From positions 133,808,996 through 133,872,995 of the forward strand of contig NC_055990.1 of the NCBI RefSeq assembly GCF_018446385.1: 64,000 bases of DNA, read 5' to 3'. The notes under the pieces are model-generated. The model made no database searches, had not been told where the DNA came from, and saw only the letters and a list, made by a program, of their open reading frames with translations. Shown in pieces: positions 12,501 through 24,184 of this stretch; the stretch's first letter is position 1; each line of letters begins with the position of its first letter. The stretch is from Zingiber officinale (Eukaryota; Streptophyta; Magnoliopsida; Zingiberales; Zingiberaceae). The position numbers and the translations under genes are program-made.

Positions 12501-15500
12501 CTAATATTCTGGAGGGCATGTAGTTGGATTTTCTTTACTGTTATCCATCTCGAATTTAGCTTCTTCGAGGGAATTCCTTTCCTCACTTCCTTGTTCATCA
12601 TTGTGTGAATCACCAGCAGAAGCAATCAGATTTTGATCAGAATAAGCTTCAGTGATGTCCAAAGAATGGGTAGCTTCAGCAAGCCCGTCAGTTTCAAGCA
12701 TTGCAGAATGCAAGGAATTTGATTCTGCAATATTAGCTGAAATATCTGTTCCATCACCAGAGGGCACGTCGTCCTCAACATCGAATAAACTACCACCAAC
12801 CAGCGAGGAATAGAATTCGTGTGAATGTGTGTGAGGGAGTAAATCTCGTACCAACGTGGGCTTATCTTCCTCTAAAGCACTACTCAGATCATCAAGAATA
12901 CCATGTGTGACAGTTTCTTGTTCTCCTTGTAAGCCTACCTGCATAACCAAAAGAACAAATAAGAAAGAGCAGCATTGATAGGTGAACACGTGTGGCCAAG
13001 TAAAACTCAGTAAATTTTACGTGTATTGATTTCACAATCATCTACGTCATCAAATCATATGTTTCAAAAAGTTAGGGTCAGATGTATAGATTTATCTCTC
13101 CAATAACTTATTAGGCTACTTGAAATTTTTCAATAGCAATACTAATAAACATAATTTACAGCACTTCATTTTTCATCTGTAGCAAAGCCATAAAAAAATC
13201 CTTTTCGTCACTTTTTTTTGTTCCATTGTTTTCATTAGTACTCTGAAATCTGTTTGTAGATACCCTGTATATAAGTCGCTAGAGTTTTCACAGTAGAGAG
13301 GAAAAAGAACTAACCAGTAGAGAGGAAAAAGAACTAACCGTATTGTTATGCATTTGTACACTGTTCATTGTACTCCTGATATCCACTGATGAAGACTCCT
13401 CGTCATCTGCATTAAGTAATATGAAAATGATATAAATACCATGGTAGTCAAGATTGCGATCCGTCCCTTAGGATCTTACAATCTCTTGAGCCAAATGGAC
13501 CTAAATAATCTGAATCCCAAGTAAGATTTAAATTGGGTTAGAATCTTACAAGCAATTACTGTTGTTCCTATGTAGAATCTCAACCCCAACAACTTTGACT
13601 AGATACAATATAGATACCTTAAAACTCCTATCATAGTTGTTATTTGCTATGTAAAGGTAAGACATATTTGTTTACACTTCATGATCTAAACCTATGAGCC
13701 TCCTTCGGTTCCCAAGTAGGATCTCAACCCTGACTAGTTTGCATAATACTTTTCTTAAATTAGACAGCAAGCCGTGTCAAAGTCATGAGATGTGCCACTA
13801 TACTGTGCAACATGATTCATCTAAGCTCCCCTGAACTTTGTAAACAAGGTTAATGGTAGGGAATACAGATAATAATGTCTAAGTCATTGACAACCCAACC
13901 ATTAGGGTGTTATTCAATTTCACAATCATCATACAAATCACTAAAAGAACCAAATAAATGTAGCCAATAGAATCCAAGAAATAAAATAAATTGCAATGTG
14001 TTCCAGTTTTGGTTTTCTTTTATCTCACACAGCCATGAATTGATTTATAGTAATTTTGATTCACACAGAACCATATAATTGTTAAGTTAATCCAATTATC
14101 CAATTTGAACATCAATTACCACTGTTGTCCATCAAATAATTTTTCCTTGTATCAAAATTTTCTAACTAATTTTTCTTTACTCATTTTATCAGGACCAATA
14201 CAATAAGATATTTCGATTTCCATTTCATCAAGTCAGCATTGACTCTAGTAGCTCAGGCAGTGAAGTTTGCAACTCTATCTATGTAGGGAAGTATCAAAAT
14301 TCACAATTTCAAAAACCAAAGAAAGATACAGTTATGAATTTGAAAGATTAAGCCATAAGACAAAACATCAACATCAATTGTAATGGACAATCTTCAAGCA
14401 AGACAATTTTTCTATTCAAATTTTAAAAATTGATCAAGAAAGCATCAAAGATTTTGGCATTCTTTAACTATTTGGATCGGTATGCCTTAATGTATTTTAA
14501 GGAAAAAAAAGATTTTTCATTGGCTTACCAAGTTTTTTTTAAAAAAAGTTGACAATTCAATTTCTCCAAATTCTCCAAACACAGAGTTCACAACAAATAA
14601 AGCAAGAAGAAAACTAAAAATAGCACAAAAGGCTTCCCACATCTGATAGTCAACTAGACCTGATTTGTGACAAAGGTGAGTTGTGTTGGGCATTAGATTA
14701 GATAAATCCAACTATAAAACAATACCCTAATATCTATCAGGCGTAGTTAGTTCATCAAATTTCTTATGTTGTTACATTGATATGCATTGTCTTTCTTCTT
14801 AGAAAGTTAGATTTAAGATTAGAAAACAGCGAATCTACCACACAAGGCTCTTGCCAAGGTTAAGGAGGCTTACTTAGCAAACTTATCCCTAAAATGAGAG
14901 TCACAATCATGGGCAACTTGTTCTCAAAGAAATTATGGACTCATTATGATGCTACACTCACTCTCTCATTGACTAGATAAGAGAAGCCAAAAAACAATTT
15001 ATACAAAAAATCAAGCATTTCGTAGTGGCAAGCTAACAACTTACTATTTGAGAAGTTTTAGATAGATAGAATTACAATTGCAAACCAGTAAAGGGACATA
15101 CAGAATTTATAAGGGTTAAGCAAAGCTGCTTCAAGCATGGCTTTAAAATCTGCTGCAGCAGATGCTAAAGGATCTGCCGAATCCTGCCAAATGACAATAG
15201 ATGAAGAAACAATTGCAAAGCATAATAAGAGCCCTTTAGCTTTAGATAACATAAGTATTAGGACAATTCAAAACGGGTCAATAGTGGACAAGACATTCAA
15301 AGCAGGAAAGTAAATTAAGAAATGACAACAATAATGATCCAAAATATTAAATTACTTGTCTTTACATAACATAATATAATAAAAAGCACAGAGAAGAGAA
15401 ATCCGTGTTTGTTCAGTTTCTTTTTAGTATTATACGCACAACAATAAATGGTTGAAGCAAACAATTCACAGATCCCAATCAACTAACTCCCTTCACTTGC

Positions 15501-18500
15501 TAAAGTCGCTCAAGTCAAGTTATTCAAATAACAAGTCTTAGGCTGGGATGAAATTGGTCTGCTTTGACAGAACAAAACCTATATCTCAAGACTGGAATCA
15601 GCAATCACATGAACATTTCATTTGTCTCATAAAGATGTTTGTATTTAGGAAAATTGGAAAAATATGCATGTGCATACAATGTCAAGAAACTAAATTGCAC
15701 ATTAACCACATAATAGAGTTAGACAGATCTTATTGCATTGGAATTTTGATTAAAGAGAGAAGGTATTAGAGGTCAACAATAGGGAAAATCCCAACTTTCA
15801 GTCACAAGATCCCAAGTTCAAGAAAGGAACCACGAGTGAGAAACTAGCACACATGAATCTGGGCAGCAAAAAAAGAAAAGATTCAGATTGTATCATGGGC
15901 AGAGTCTGAATGGCTCAGATCCATAATCTTGGTATTGTCAAGGGCACATACTCAGTGAGAATCGAGACTTGAGAGAGAAGAGATCTGTAAGCAATCCATG
16001 GAAGATGAAACTGAAGAAGAGCACTGGATGAGAAGAAAAGGACTGCAATCAGATTCTCATGCAAGAATGAGTGGTGAACACAAGTGGACGGAATCCCTAC
16101 TTTGATGCCATGTTATGTAAAATTATTAGGTTTTAATTAAACTTAATATTCCAATATATATTACATATATAATAAATGTATCGTCTTATTTTTTTTTTGG
16201 AAAGTCACTTGTGTATTGGAATCCAAAAGGTGTGCATTAAATTCTCACAAGTACAACCAACTCTAAGTAGATTTCTTATATCAGAAATGTGCAACCGAAC
16301 TGGCAGAAAATACTTGTGATACAACGAGAACTAAGCATACTCAATCTTCAATAAGTGCAAGCTAACTTCTATTATCGAAAGAAACTAAAAGAAAGAAATC
16401 AATTATATGTAGTTGGGTGGTAAAATTAGTTAACAGATACCTTTTCTGACGAACCGCTTTGAACAACAAACATATCGTGATCAAACAAATCAGGGGAATC
16501 AACTGAAGAAGCCTGCTGTGATTCCATTATCAAGCTAAAATCAAGGTTCAGATTTCTGGAGGATGAGTTTTCTTGATGCAGGGAAGAAACAAACGCACCA
16601 AACATCAATGCAGATCATTAAGTAAATAAAAAGTAAATTACAAATCATTCATTAATTTATCAAATTACTAACTATAAGCACCTGTTATACCGCAGCCATT
16701 GTCATGGATATATTCTTCAGATCCAATAACATGTGGAAGCGGACCGCATGACGAGCCAGTCTTAATTTCCGAAATCAAAAGTAGTGAACAATTAGGTATC
16801 AATTGTGGCAATTCTTAATACTTCTATGAAAAGATAAAAGGAAACAACGAAGAAAGCTCTACAACTTCCAACTTTTCTTCACTATGATTTGGAAAAACAA
16901 ATAGTGCAGAGTTAAATTTGAAATTGTAAATATATTATGAACAAAGACTCGAATATAACCAACATTTTATATTTGACATTCCAAGCTTAAGGCACACCAG
17001 AACTAAATGTTGTGTTACTTTTATGTCTGTTAGCAAACACTAACAAACACTGTGAAGTATCCTTCTATTATATTTCTGCTAGTGCACAACAGCAATTGAC
17101 AGAAAACTTATCTTTCAGGCTAAAAATTAAGTAACCAGATCAGAATATAGATGCCACTTGTATGAAAAGAAATAAAGCAATTTGGTGCTTGTCTTAAAAT
17201 CAAATATGTGAAACCAAAAAAAAGTACCACCCTAGTCAAATCAGCAAGTATTATATATGAATGCTGTGGTATTGGTAACCAAAACTAGATGACCACAATA
17301 GTACAAACTCTTGACATAGTCAAAACCACCATCTTATATGACACATGAGAATTGACAGATCCTCTAGACACAAGGAACTAAAAGGGCAACCCGGTGCACA
17401 AAGCTCCCACCAATGCTGGGTCCCGAGGAAGCGTCTATTGTACATAGCTTATTGCAAAAGGTTGTTTCCAAGACTCAAATCCATGACCTCTAGGTCACAC
17501 GGTAACAACTTTATCATTGTGCCAAGGCTCCCCTTCTCTAGACACAAGGAACTGATGTAATTAAACGGACATAGCCGAGAAAATAATGAAAAGCAATGGA
17601 AGATATATGGAAAAGATACAAAAGATATCAGTGAAAAGGGATTTAGAGAGTGTCTGAATTGTGTAAAGGAATGATCACCCACATGTAGATAGATAAGAAA
17701 ATTTAGCACAAATTTTGATCATAAGAAAAGATCCTTCCAAGCAAATATGAATACAGTAATTCATAACAAAAACAGAACTTACTCTAAAAATAGAGTTGGT
17801 CTTATGACCCCTCTCCTTATTATTCAAGAACTTTTTGCAGGAAGTCAAACCCATAGATAAAGCTGTCTTATATCTTGGTAGTATATCTTTTTCATAATCC
17901 TGAGCAGGAATGCCTTGAGCTGAACCTTCAGCATGATCCTTTGTGGTATGAGAAATACCATCTTGGTCAGCTATCTTCTGTAATGAGAAAAAATGTGGAC
18001 TATCAACCTCAGAGGATAAAATCCACAAATTAATAATCCAAGAATCACCAAGGAAAAAAACCCTTGAACAAATCCATATTCCAAAATAAATTTTAAATTT
18101 GGAAAATTATTGAAAATGAGCATAACTAGAAATTACATAATAACATGACACACTTTATGCCTTGATACAATGGCCCAACATAATTTAAAGATCTCAAACA
18201 ATAAGCTAGTCGCTTTATTGATAGACATTGTCACACAGGTAAATAATAGTGCAAGTAGAACAATGCTTACTAGTTCACTAGAGTTTGTTTTGTTATCTCT
18301 TTCATAAACAACAGCTATGTCAACCTATGATTTTTTTTGTTCTAAGAATGAAGTTTAAAAATGGGTATTGAATGACAAGTCAAGATTTTCAACAGTCAAG
18401 AACCACACCAAGAAATCACAATAGTATATGTAGCACTTCTGATATTCTACATTATTGGACAACTTCAGGCAATAGTATTGTCAAATTTTATACACTACTA

Positions 18501-21500
18501 TAAGTGTCTATGTATAATGATATTGTCAAAATTTCCTCATTACTGATATCAGTAATCTTTTTGAAAATCATGTGTCTTTGCAACCCAATTTGCTATGATA
18601 AGAACAGAATTTAATCCAAATTGGATATGAATGTCCTAGCAAGTATAAGCTAACCCTACTGATGAGAATTGAGAAATAATGGACTCTCATGGCTACGTTG
18701 CTTGGTCATAGGCTAACCTAAACTAAATCACATCCAGTTGAAATTTCAGAGAAAATAACAAACATTGACCAACTCAAATATTGTATCCATTGTCAACTGT
18801 ACTTGCATGATCAATAAGTAGATTACGTGATAGATTCCAGAGGTTGTTAGCTGTGTTCTTCAGATCTAGCTCCACAGCTCCAGCCTGATCCAGCAATGAG
18901 TTTATATCAATAGTAATATCTTTTGCTCTCTGATTGAGCTTTTCTGAAAAATCTGCCACCAATTTTAGGACCTACAAACACAACTCAGGATGATTATGCA
19001 TATGTACTTGAACAAATATGATTGAAAGCACAACAGCACAAAAAAAAAAATAGATGGCTCAATTTAAAGCTGGAATACCCACTCTCTAGCACCAAAATGA
19101 GTTAGCTGTCGCATTCAAAAAAAAAAAATGTAGATCCGCTATATTAACAGCCCCCCTAGTGTCAACCCTACGGATATGGAGAGAGGTAAATGCAGGTACG
19201 CGTTAAGCGCATGATGGTAGCTGTCGCATTCAAGATACTAGAAAGTGGAACAGGAAAAAAGGCTCTCTTTTGCTTCAACAAAAGATCCAATAGTTAATAC
19301 ACTATCATTCAGATATATCAAATTCCACTCTACTTTACACCAATATAAACTCTTCTATTATATCCAACAAAGAACCAAGGTGGAATTTGTTAACAGCTTT
19401 CAAGTTTCACCAAGCATTGACAAAATTAAGACTCCTCTAAACCAAACATTGCATTTTATATTATCGCATGTTTTACTTTCCCTCGCAAGTTGTAAATGTA
19501 GCATTCTCCCATGTTCCAGCACACTACAGTTGCACCCAAGCAGTCCGAACCAAGGACAATTATCTGAGTTTAAGATTTATTTCTGTCTGAGGCATATATT
19601 AGGACAAAATCAAAGTGGTTTTCTGATGCAACACCAGGAGAAACAAACTCTCAAAAGAATCTGATTACTGTATTGTTATCTAAAGATAGCCAAGTTAATC
19701 AAATCTGAGCATATTAAGTTGATCCAACTTTCCTTTCATTGAATCTGGCTTTCCGATGCAGTACCAGGGCAAACAAACTCTCAAAAGAACCTGATTGCTG
19801 TCTTACTTTTAGTATATTAAAGATAGGTATGTCAAACAAGTTTGAGCATATTAAGTTGATCTGACTTTCCTTTCAATGTACCCACCATAAGTATGTACAA
19901 CAAAGTGGCAGGCAGTGACAAACCTAACATCAGACAAAACCTTTACAAAATTCTTGTGAATCATGCATTTCTGGTTGATAATTAAAATAACACAAGCATT
20001 AGGCTCACATAACAATGTAATAAACCTTTGACCCGTATGAAGCACAGTGTAAGATTCAGAAGTAATCAGCGCATCCAACATTATGATCCACTTATTATTG
20101 ATGATTGAGAGCAAAATAAATAATTTAAAAATTGGTGAAATCAAAGTATCATATGTGATGCAGTACAAGTCATGTGCCTTAGTTGATGGGATAAGAATGG
20201 AGAGAGTACTAGAATAACAGAAACTGTATTATTAATTGGATGCATTCAAACAATAGGGCAGAGCCTCTTCTTTAGGTTTTTTAAATAATCCAATCTGAAG
20301 GAGATTAGATAAAAATAGATTACATCATTATGTGTTATTGAAAGTTGAAACAGTAAAAGTATAAAAAATAAAAAATCAGACTTCTAAATAGGTTAATTTT
20401 TATCAGAATAATTTAATTTAGATTGGTCATATTTTATTTCCTTCAATTATCTAGCCTGGAAAAGCTCAATTATGTTGAGTGCATAGACAACAAACCAAGA
20501 TGAGGTTCTCAATGGAGAATGGACATAAGTATGAAACCTTGATAGAAGTCCTTGAGGAAGTCAATTCTAGCACATGGTTTTCAATATTAACTTAGAAACT
20601 ATCTCAGTCGCAATTCAGAACAATATCACATCAATGATGACTCCTATCAACATGAAACAAGGCAGCACCAATCTTACTATGCAACCTGCATTTTCTCATG
20701 GATAATCATTATATGTATTTATGCTGAGATTTATTTCTTTTGACTCTCTGATTAACCATGAACTCATCTCATTTAAAAAATGCTGATCCCTTTATAATTT
20801 GCTTTAACAAAGTTACAAAATCAAGCTTTCATAGTTTCATATGCTTGTTTACCCAACCAAAGTACTAAAACATTTTATCAACCAACTTTGTTTCCCAACT
20901 TACATCAACTTTCCTCAAGAAGTCTTGTACCTCAAAAGATTTCAAACTTGATAATGTTGAAGTTGCATACGTATTGCATAAGATTTTCCATGTAGGTAAC
21001 CCTTGAAGCTTACAAGTCTTCTTTAAAATAATATTTTCTGCATGTGATGCATCTTTGTTTAGCTACATAGAAGAAATTATGCTAAATTTGAAATCTATTT
21101 ATAACTACCATAGTGGAATTGTAATTTAGGTAGTGTTGGAAAAATCTTAAAACAAAATAATCTTAAGATCTTTTTAGGGTCCATGTACAATAGGTTGGCA
21201 TTTTGCTTGGTGGGCTTGGGTGTTTGAAATGTGTCAAAATGAGGAAAAATCTTTACAACACCTTGCTTCTAGTCAAAAGAATTTATCTGCAAAAACAATT
21301 TCAAAAGATTTAAAAAAATCCAGATAAATATCAACGAAGCCTTAGTCAATACTTTCCTTGATCATTAGGGAAACTGATCAGGATTCTCTTTTTAAGAGAC
21401 AATTTGTACTTAAGAGCCATCATGTCACTAATGCTCTTAACAAACACAGTGAAGCTATCAAAAACACAGTGAAATCCTTTGATGGATGGAATTCAGTTTA

Positions 21501-22233
21501 GGGCATTCTTCAATAACACTAATTTTGTTAGGATTTATGAGAATGTCAATTTGAGCAAAATTAATGAACCTAAGGAAGAGTATTTAACTTGAAGGGTTTT
21601 AATAATGTCATAAATGACTAAAGTGGAAAGTGTCCCAACTGTCATCAAAGTAGACCACCAAAAAAGCTCCCATAAAAGGTCTTAAAACTTTATTCATCAA
21701 CCTCATGAGTGTTCTTGGGGTGTTGTTCCCAAAGGGAATAATGAAGTAATTTCAGGTTTCAACGGTCAATTCCTAGTTGGTGTGGACTCGAGAAAGGTTC
21801 TTAAGCCATAACTCTCTCGAATCGGCCCTTTGCTATGAGTTTAAGATTTTGAATTAGTAGTCACCAGATTAATCATCACATTCGCACTAAACAAACAGAG
21901 AGACGAGATCATTGAACCACGGGAACGATCATGAACCTCGTTAGATCTATCACTAGGCTATGTGCCTTTCTAGTTTTCCTCACTCAAACTAGGGGGAGCG
22001 CGGATTGGAAATGGCACGCAGGTGCTGCCCCGGTTGCCAAAACGATAAAAGGACATACTTAACCAAAAAAAATAAAAGTCTAATATGTTAAAGAGAACGA
22101 TTCAACCAAGTGCCACACAATTAACAAGATCAATTACATAAAAAAGAGTACAAGAGAGATGAGGGCTAAGAAAGACCTCGTTTTGCATGCGTAATCGCTT
22201 CTTCACGGAATCAGAAAGAAGAGCTTCCTCCAT
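12501..22233 (-). CDS. FAM21/WASHC2 N-terminal-domain-like protein, ten exons, about 455 aa
   Basis: FAM21 is the scaffold subunit of the WASH complex, which drives actin patches on endosomes. Exons by splice signals: 22177-22233 (ATG), 20904-21008, 18803-18971, 18271-18314, 17783-17977, 16682-16760, 16441-16571, 15102-15183, 13339-13406, 12501-12938 (TAG). Every junction keeps frame, for 1368 nt including the stop. Exons 3-4 (residues 55-125) give a helical segment, [20 protein letters not shown]. Exon 5 has [16 protein letters not shown], matching the family's conserved helix. Exon 6 has [12 protein letters not shown], like the family's RPLPYLIGS signature. Exon 9 opens with the acidic run DEESSS, and the last exon is acidic and disordered. 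Animal FAM21 is about 1300 residues with many LFa repeats. Here only the head and a short tail exist. Exons 2 and 4 are the least certain, because their acceptor sites are weak. Confidence 0.75.
17363..17553 (-). mobile_element. Au-type SINE with 17-bp target duplication, in an intron
   Basis: The direct repeat TCTAGACACAAGGAACT occurs at 17363-17379 and 17537-17553. Between them, 17380-17536 read on the minus strand is a tRNA-derived SINE: GGAGCCTTGGCACAATG (A-box region), GGTCATGGATTTGAGTC (B-box), then AATAGACGC, and an end in GGGTTGCCCTTTT. This matches the plant Au SINE pattern as I know it. It lies in the intron between exons 5 and 6 of the FAM21-like gene, in the same orientation as the gene. 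Confidence 0.88.
19103..19233 (-). mobile_element. Short retroposon-like insertion with 16-bp direct repeats
   Basis: TAGCTGTCGCATTCAA occurs at 19103-19118 and 19218-19233. The 99 bp between them has a homopolymer A run at its left end, so on the minus strand the insert ends in a T run. It carries GC-rich single-copy sequence (GGTACGCGTTAAGCGC). The structure suggests a SINE or a truncated one. It lies in the intron upstream of exon 4. Confidence 0.55.
19617..19880. repeat. Two-copy direct repeat, about 130 bp each
   Basis: 19617-19746 and 19747-19880 share AAACAAACTCTCAAAAGAA, GAGCATATTAAGTTGATC and ACTTTCCTTTCA in the same order. This is a local tandem duplication in an intron of the FAM21-like gene. 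Confidence 0.7.
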
Positions 22234-22364
22234 TATCGTTTCTCGAAGGATCAACCGGTAGAAGCCAATAATCCCTAGAGAGGAACGGCGGACGTCGATC
22301 GTCGGTGAGGTTTGGGCTTGGGATAGAGTTTACATTTTTTAGGGACGAAACGAGCCGCCGACAG
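22234..22364 (-). promoter_or_regulatory. 5' UTR and proximal upstream DNA of the FAM21-like gene
   Basis: The 130 bp upstream of the ATG are GC-richer than their surroundings and free of repeats. No TATA box was found. Beyond 22364 the native promoter is displaced by the element at 22365-23465. The original upstream sequence resumes at 23466-23554, before the MULE. Confidence 0.45.
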
Positions 22365-23474
22365 GTAAATTGCTTCTCCCCCCCTCCCTACACCGCCCCC
22401 CTTTTGTCCCTTATGTAAATGACCTTTATATCCCTAACTCCTTTATTTGTATTTTCTTTTATTTTTTAAATTTTTTTATCTTTTTTGTTTATTATTTTTT
22501 TCCATCAATTTTTTTATTTTATACTTATATTTTTCAATTTTATTTAATTTTTATTTAATTTTATTTTTTAATCAATTTTTTAATTATTTTTTCATTAATT
22601 TTTTTTATTTTATACTTGTATTTTTCCAATTTTATTTAGTTTTATTTTTTTAATCAACTTTATTTATTATTTATTTATTTTTTTATGTTATATAATTTTT
22701 AATATATGTCACAATCTCTCCATTCCTTTAAATTACTTTTTCTAATTCGATATTTTCCTCATCTAACCCGATACATATTAGAACCTCTCCTCCCTTTAAA
22801 TTACCCACCTCCAATCTTTGACACATGACAAATGTCAGAACCTTTCTCTCCTTAAATTACTCACCCTTCAATCCTTGACACATGTCAAAACACCTCCTCC
22901 CTTTAAACTACCCTTCTTCAACTTTTGACATATATCAAAACATCCCCTCCCTTTAAATTATCCATCCTCCAACCCTTGACACATGTCAAAACAGCCCTCT
23001 TACTTTAAATTACCCCCCTTCCAACTCTTGACAAATATCATAACCTCTCCTCTCATTAAATTACCGTCCTTCCAACCCTTGACACATATCAGAACCTCTC
23101 ACTCTATTTAAATTACTCACCCTCCAATTCTTGACGCATGTCAAAACACCTATATTCCTTTAAATTATTCTCTTCAACCTTTGACATATGTCAGAACCTC
23201 CTCTCTCCTTAAATTACCTATCCTTAAATAAAAGATTACAAATATATAATAAAAAATTATTCAAAAAAATAAAACTGATAAAAAATTAATTAAAAAAAAT
23301 TTTAAAAAGGGATTAAAAAGACAAAACCAATAAAAACACACAAAACTTAAAAAAACCAAAAAAAAACACAAAACATGGATGAGAGAATAAGTAGAAGGGT
23401 GTAAATGTAAAAATAAATGTGGGGCCGGGAGGGGAGGGTGTTAGGGTGTGGGAAAAGTAGTTCTCCGTCGACAG
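22356..23474. mobile_element. Mutator-type non-autonomous element (22365-23465) with 9-bp target duplication
   Basis: The flanking nonamers CGCCGACAG (22356-22364) and CGTCGACAG (23466-23474) match at 8 of 9 positions, the length expected of Mutator elements. The ends GTAAATTGCTTCTCCC and, inverted, GAGAACTACTTTTCCC are imperfect inverted repeats, followed by pyrimidine-rich DNA on the left and purine-rich DNA on the right. The interior holds a T-rich tract (22440-22700) and a minisatellite. No transposase is present. Confidence 0.68.
22690..23225. repeat. Minisatellite, about 55-62 bp unit, roughly nine copies
   Basis: The unit carries, in order, CTTTAAATTAC, a C-rich CCTCCAA block, TTGACACATGTCA and AACCTCTCCT, and repeats with drift from about 22700 to 23220. 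The TGACACATGTCA core is self-complementary. It lies inside the 22365-23465 element. Confidence 0.8.
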
Positions 23475-23554
23475 TCGGTCAAGGTCGTGTGCGTCCGATT
23501 AGGTCACTGTCGCTAGAGGAGAATTATATATATATATATAAGAGTAAAATTAAA
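23466..23554. other. Short host segment between two DNA transposons
   Basis: This is upstream flank of the FAM21-like gene. It includes a TA microsatellite at about 23526-23541, immediately before the MULE end. Confidence 0.5.
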
Positions 23555-23600
23555 GGGAGCAGCTATCCACACCCCATGGATCACTAAACGCACCCTAATT
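23555..23600 (+). repeat. Left terminal inverted repeat of the MULE
   Basis: About 46 bp starting GGGAGC. It pairs with 49491-49536 at roughly three quarters of positions. Confidence 0.82.
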
Positions 23601-24184
23601 TTTTTTCCTTAAAAATATCCTTAGATAAAAAGTCTAAAATGCCCTTTTTATAAAATTTATATCTCACTCTCCTCTTTCTCCTTCCTCTGCCCCTCTCTTT
23701 TTTTTCTCTTTATCTAAACCCTAACAATCTAATATCTCTCAAAACTTTGTTTTTGTAACAAATCAAACATGATGAATAATGAAGATCCAATTCCCATGAA
23801 CAATGTAAGCTTTATTTTTCATTTTTTTCATGTAGTATAATTGTATATTTGTATCATTACGATTTAAACTGTAGCAGTCTGAAAGTTATTTAAACATGTA
23901 GTGTTCGATCATATCAGGCCAAATAGTTTGAGTAATGTTTGGCTTTTGGAAATCGAACATAATGAAATATGTTCGGTTGATTGTTTCCGAATATAGCTGA
24001 ATACGTTCGGTATCTTAGTTTTGAACATGTGAGTCATGTTCGTCCATTTGTAGTCGAACACTGGGTGAACAATACTAATGCATATTTTTACATTTTATAA
24101 AGTTATATTTGTAATGTTATAATATTTTCTGATTTTTATTAAAAATCAAATACACGTTCTACGAAGGGTAGTGTCATTGATCCT

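Noticed and set aside
22370..22653. Phe/Leu/Ile-rich ORFs that look like membrane proteins
   Set aside because: They are the translation of a T-rich tract in a non-autonomous transposon.
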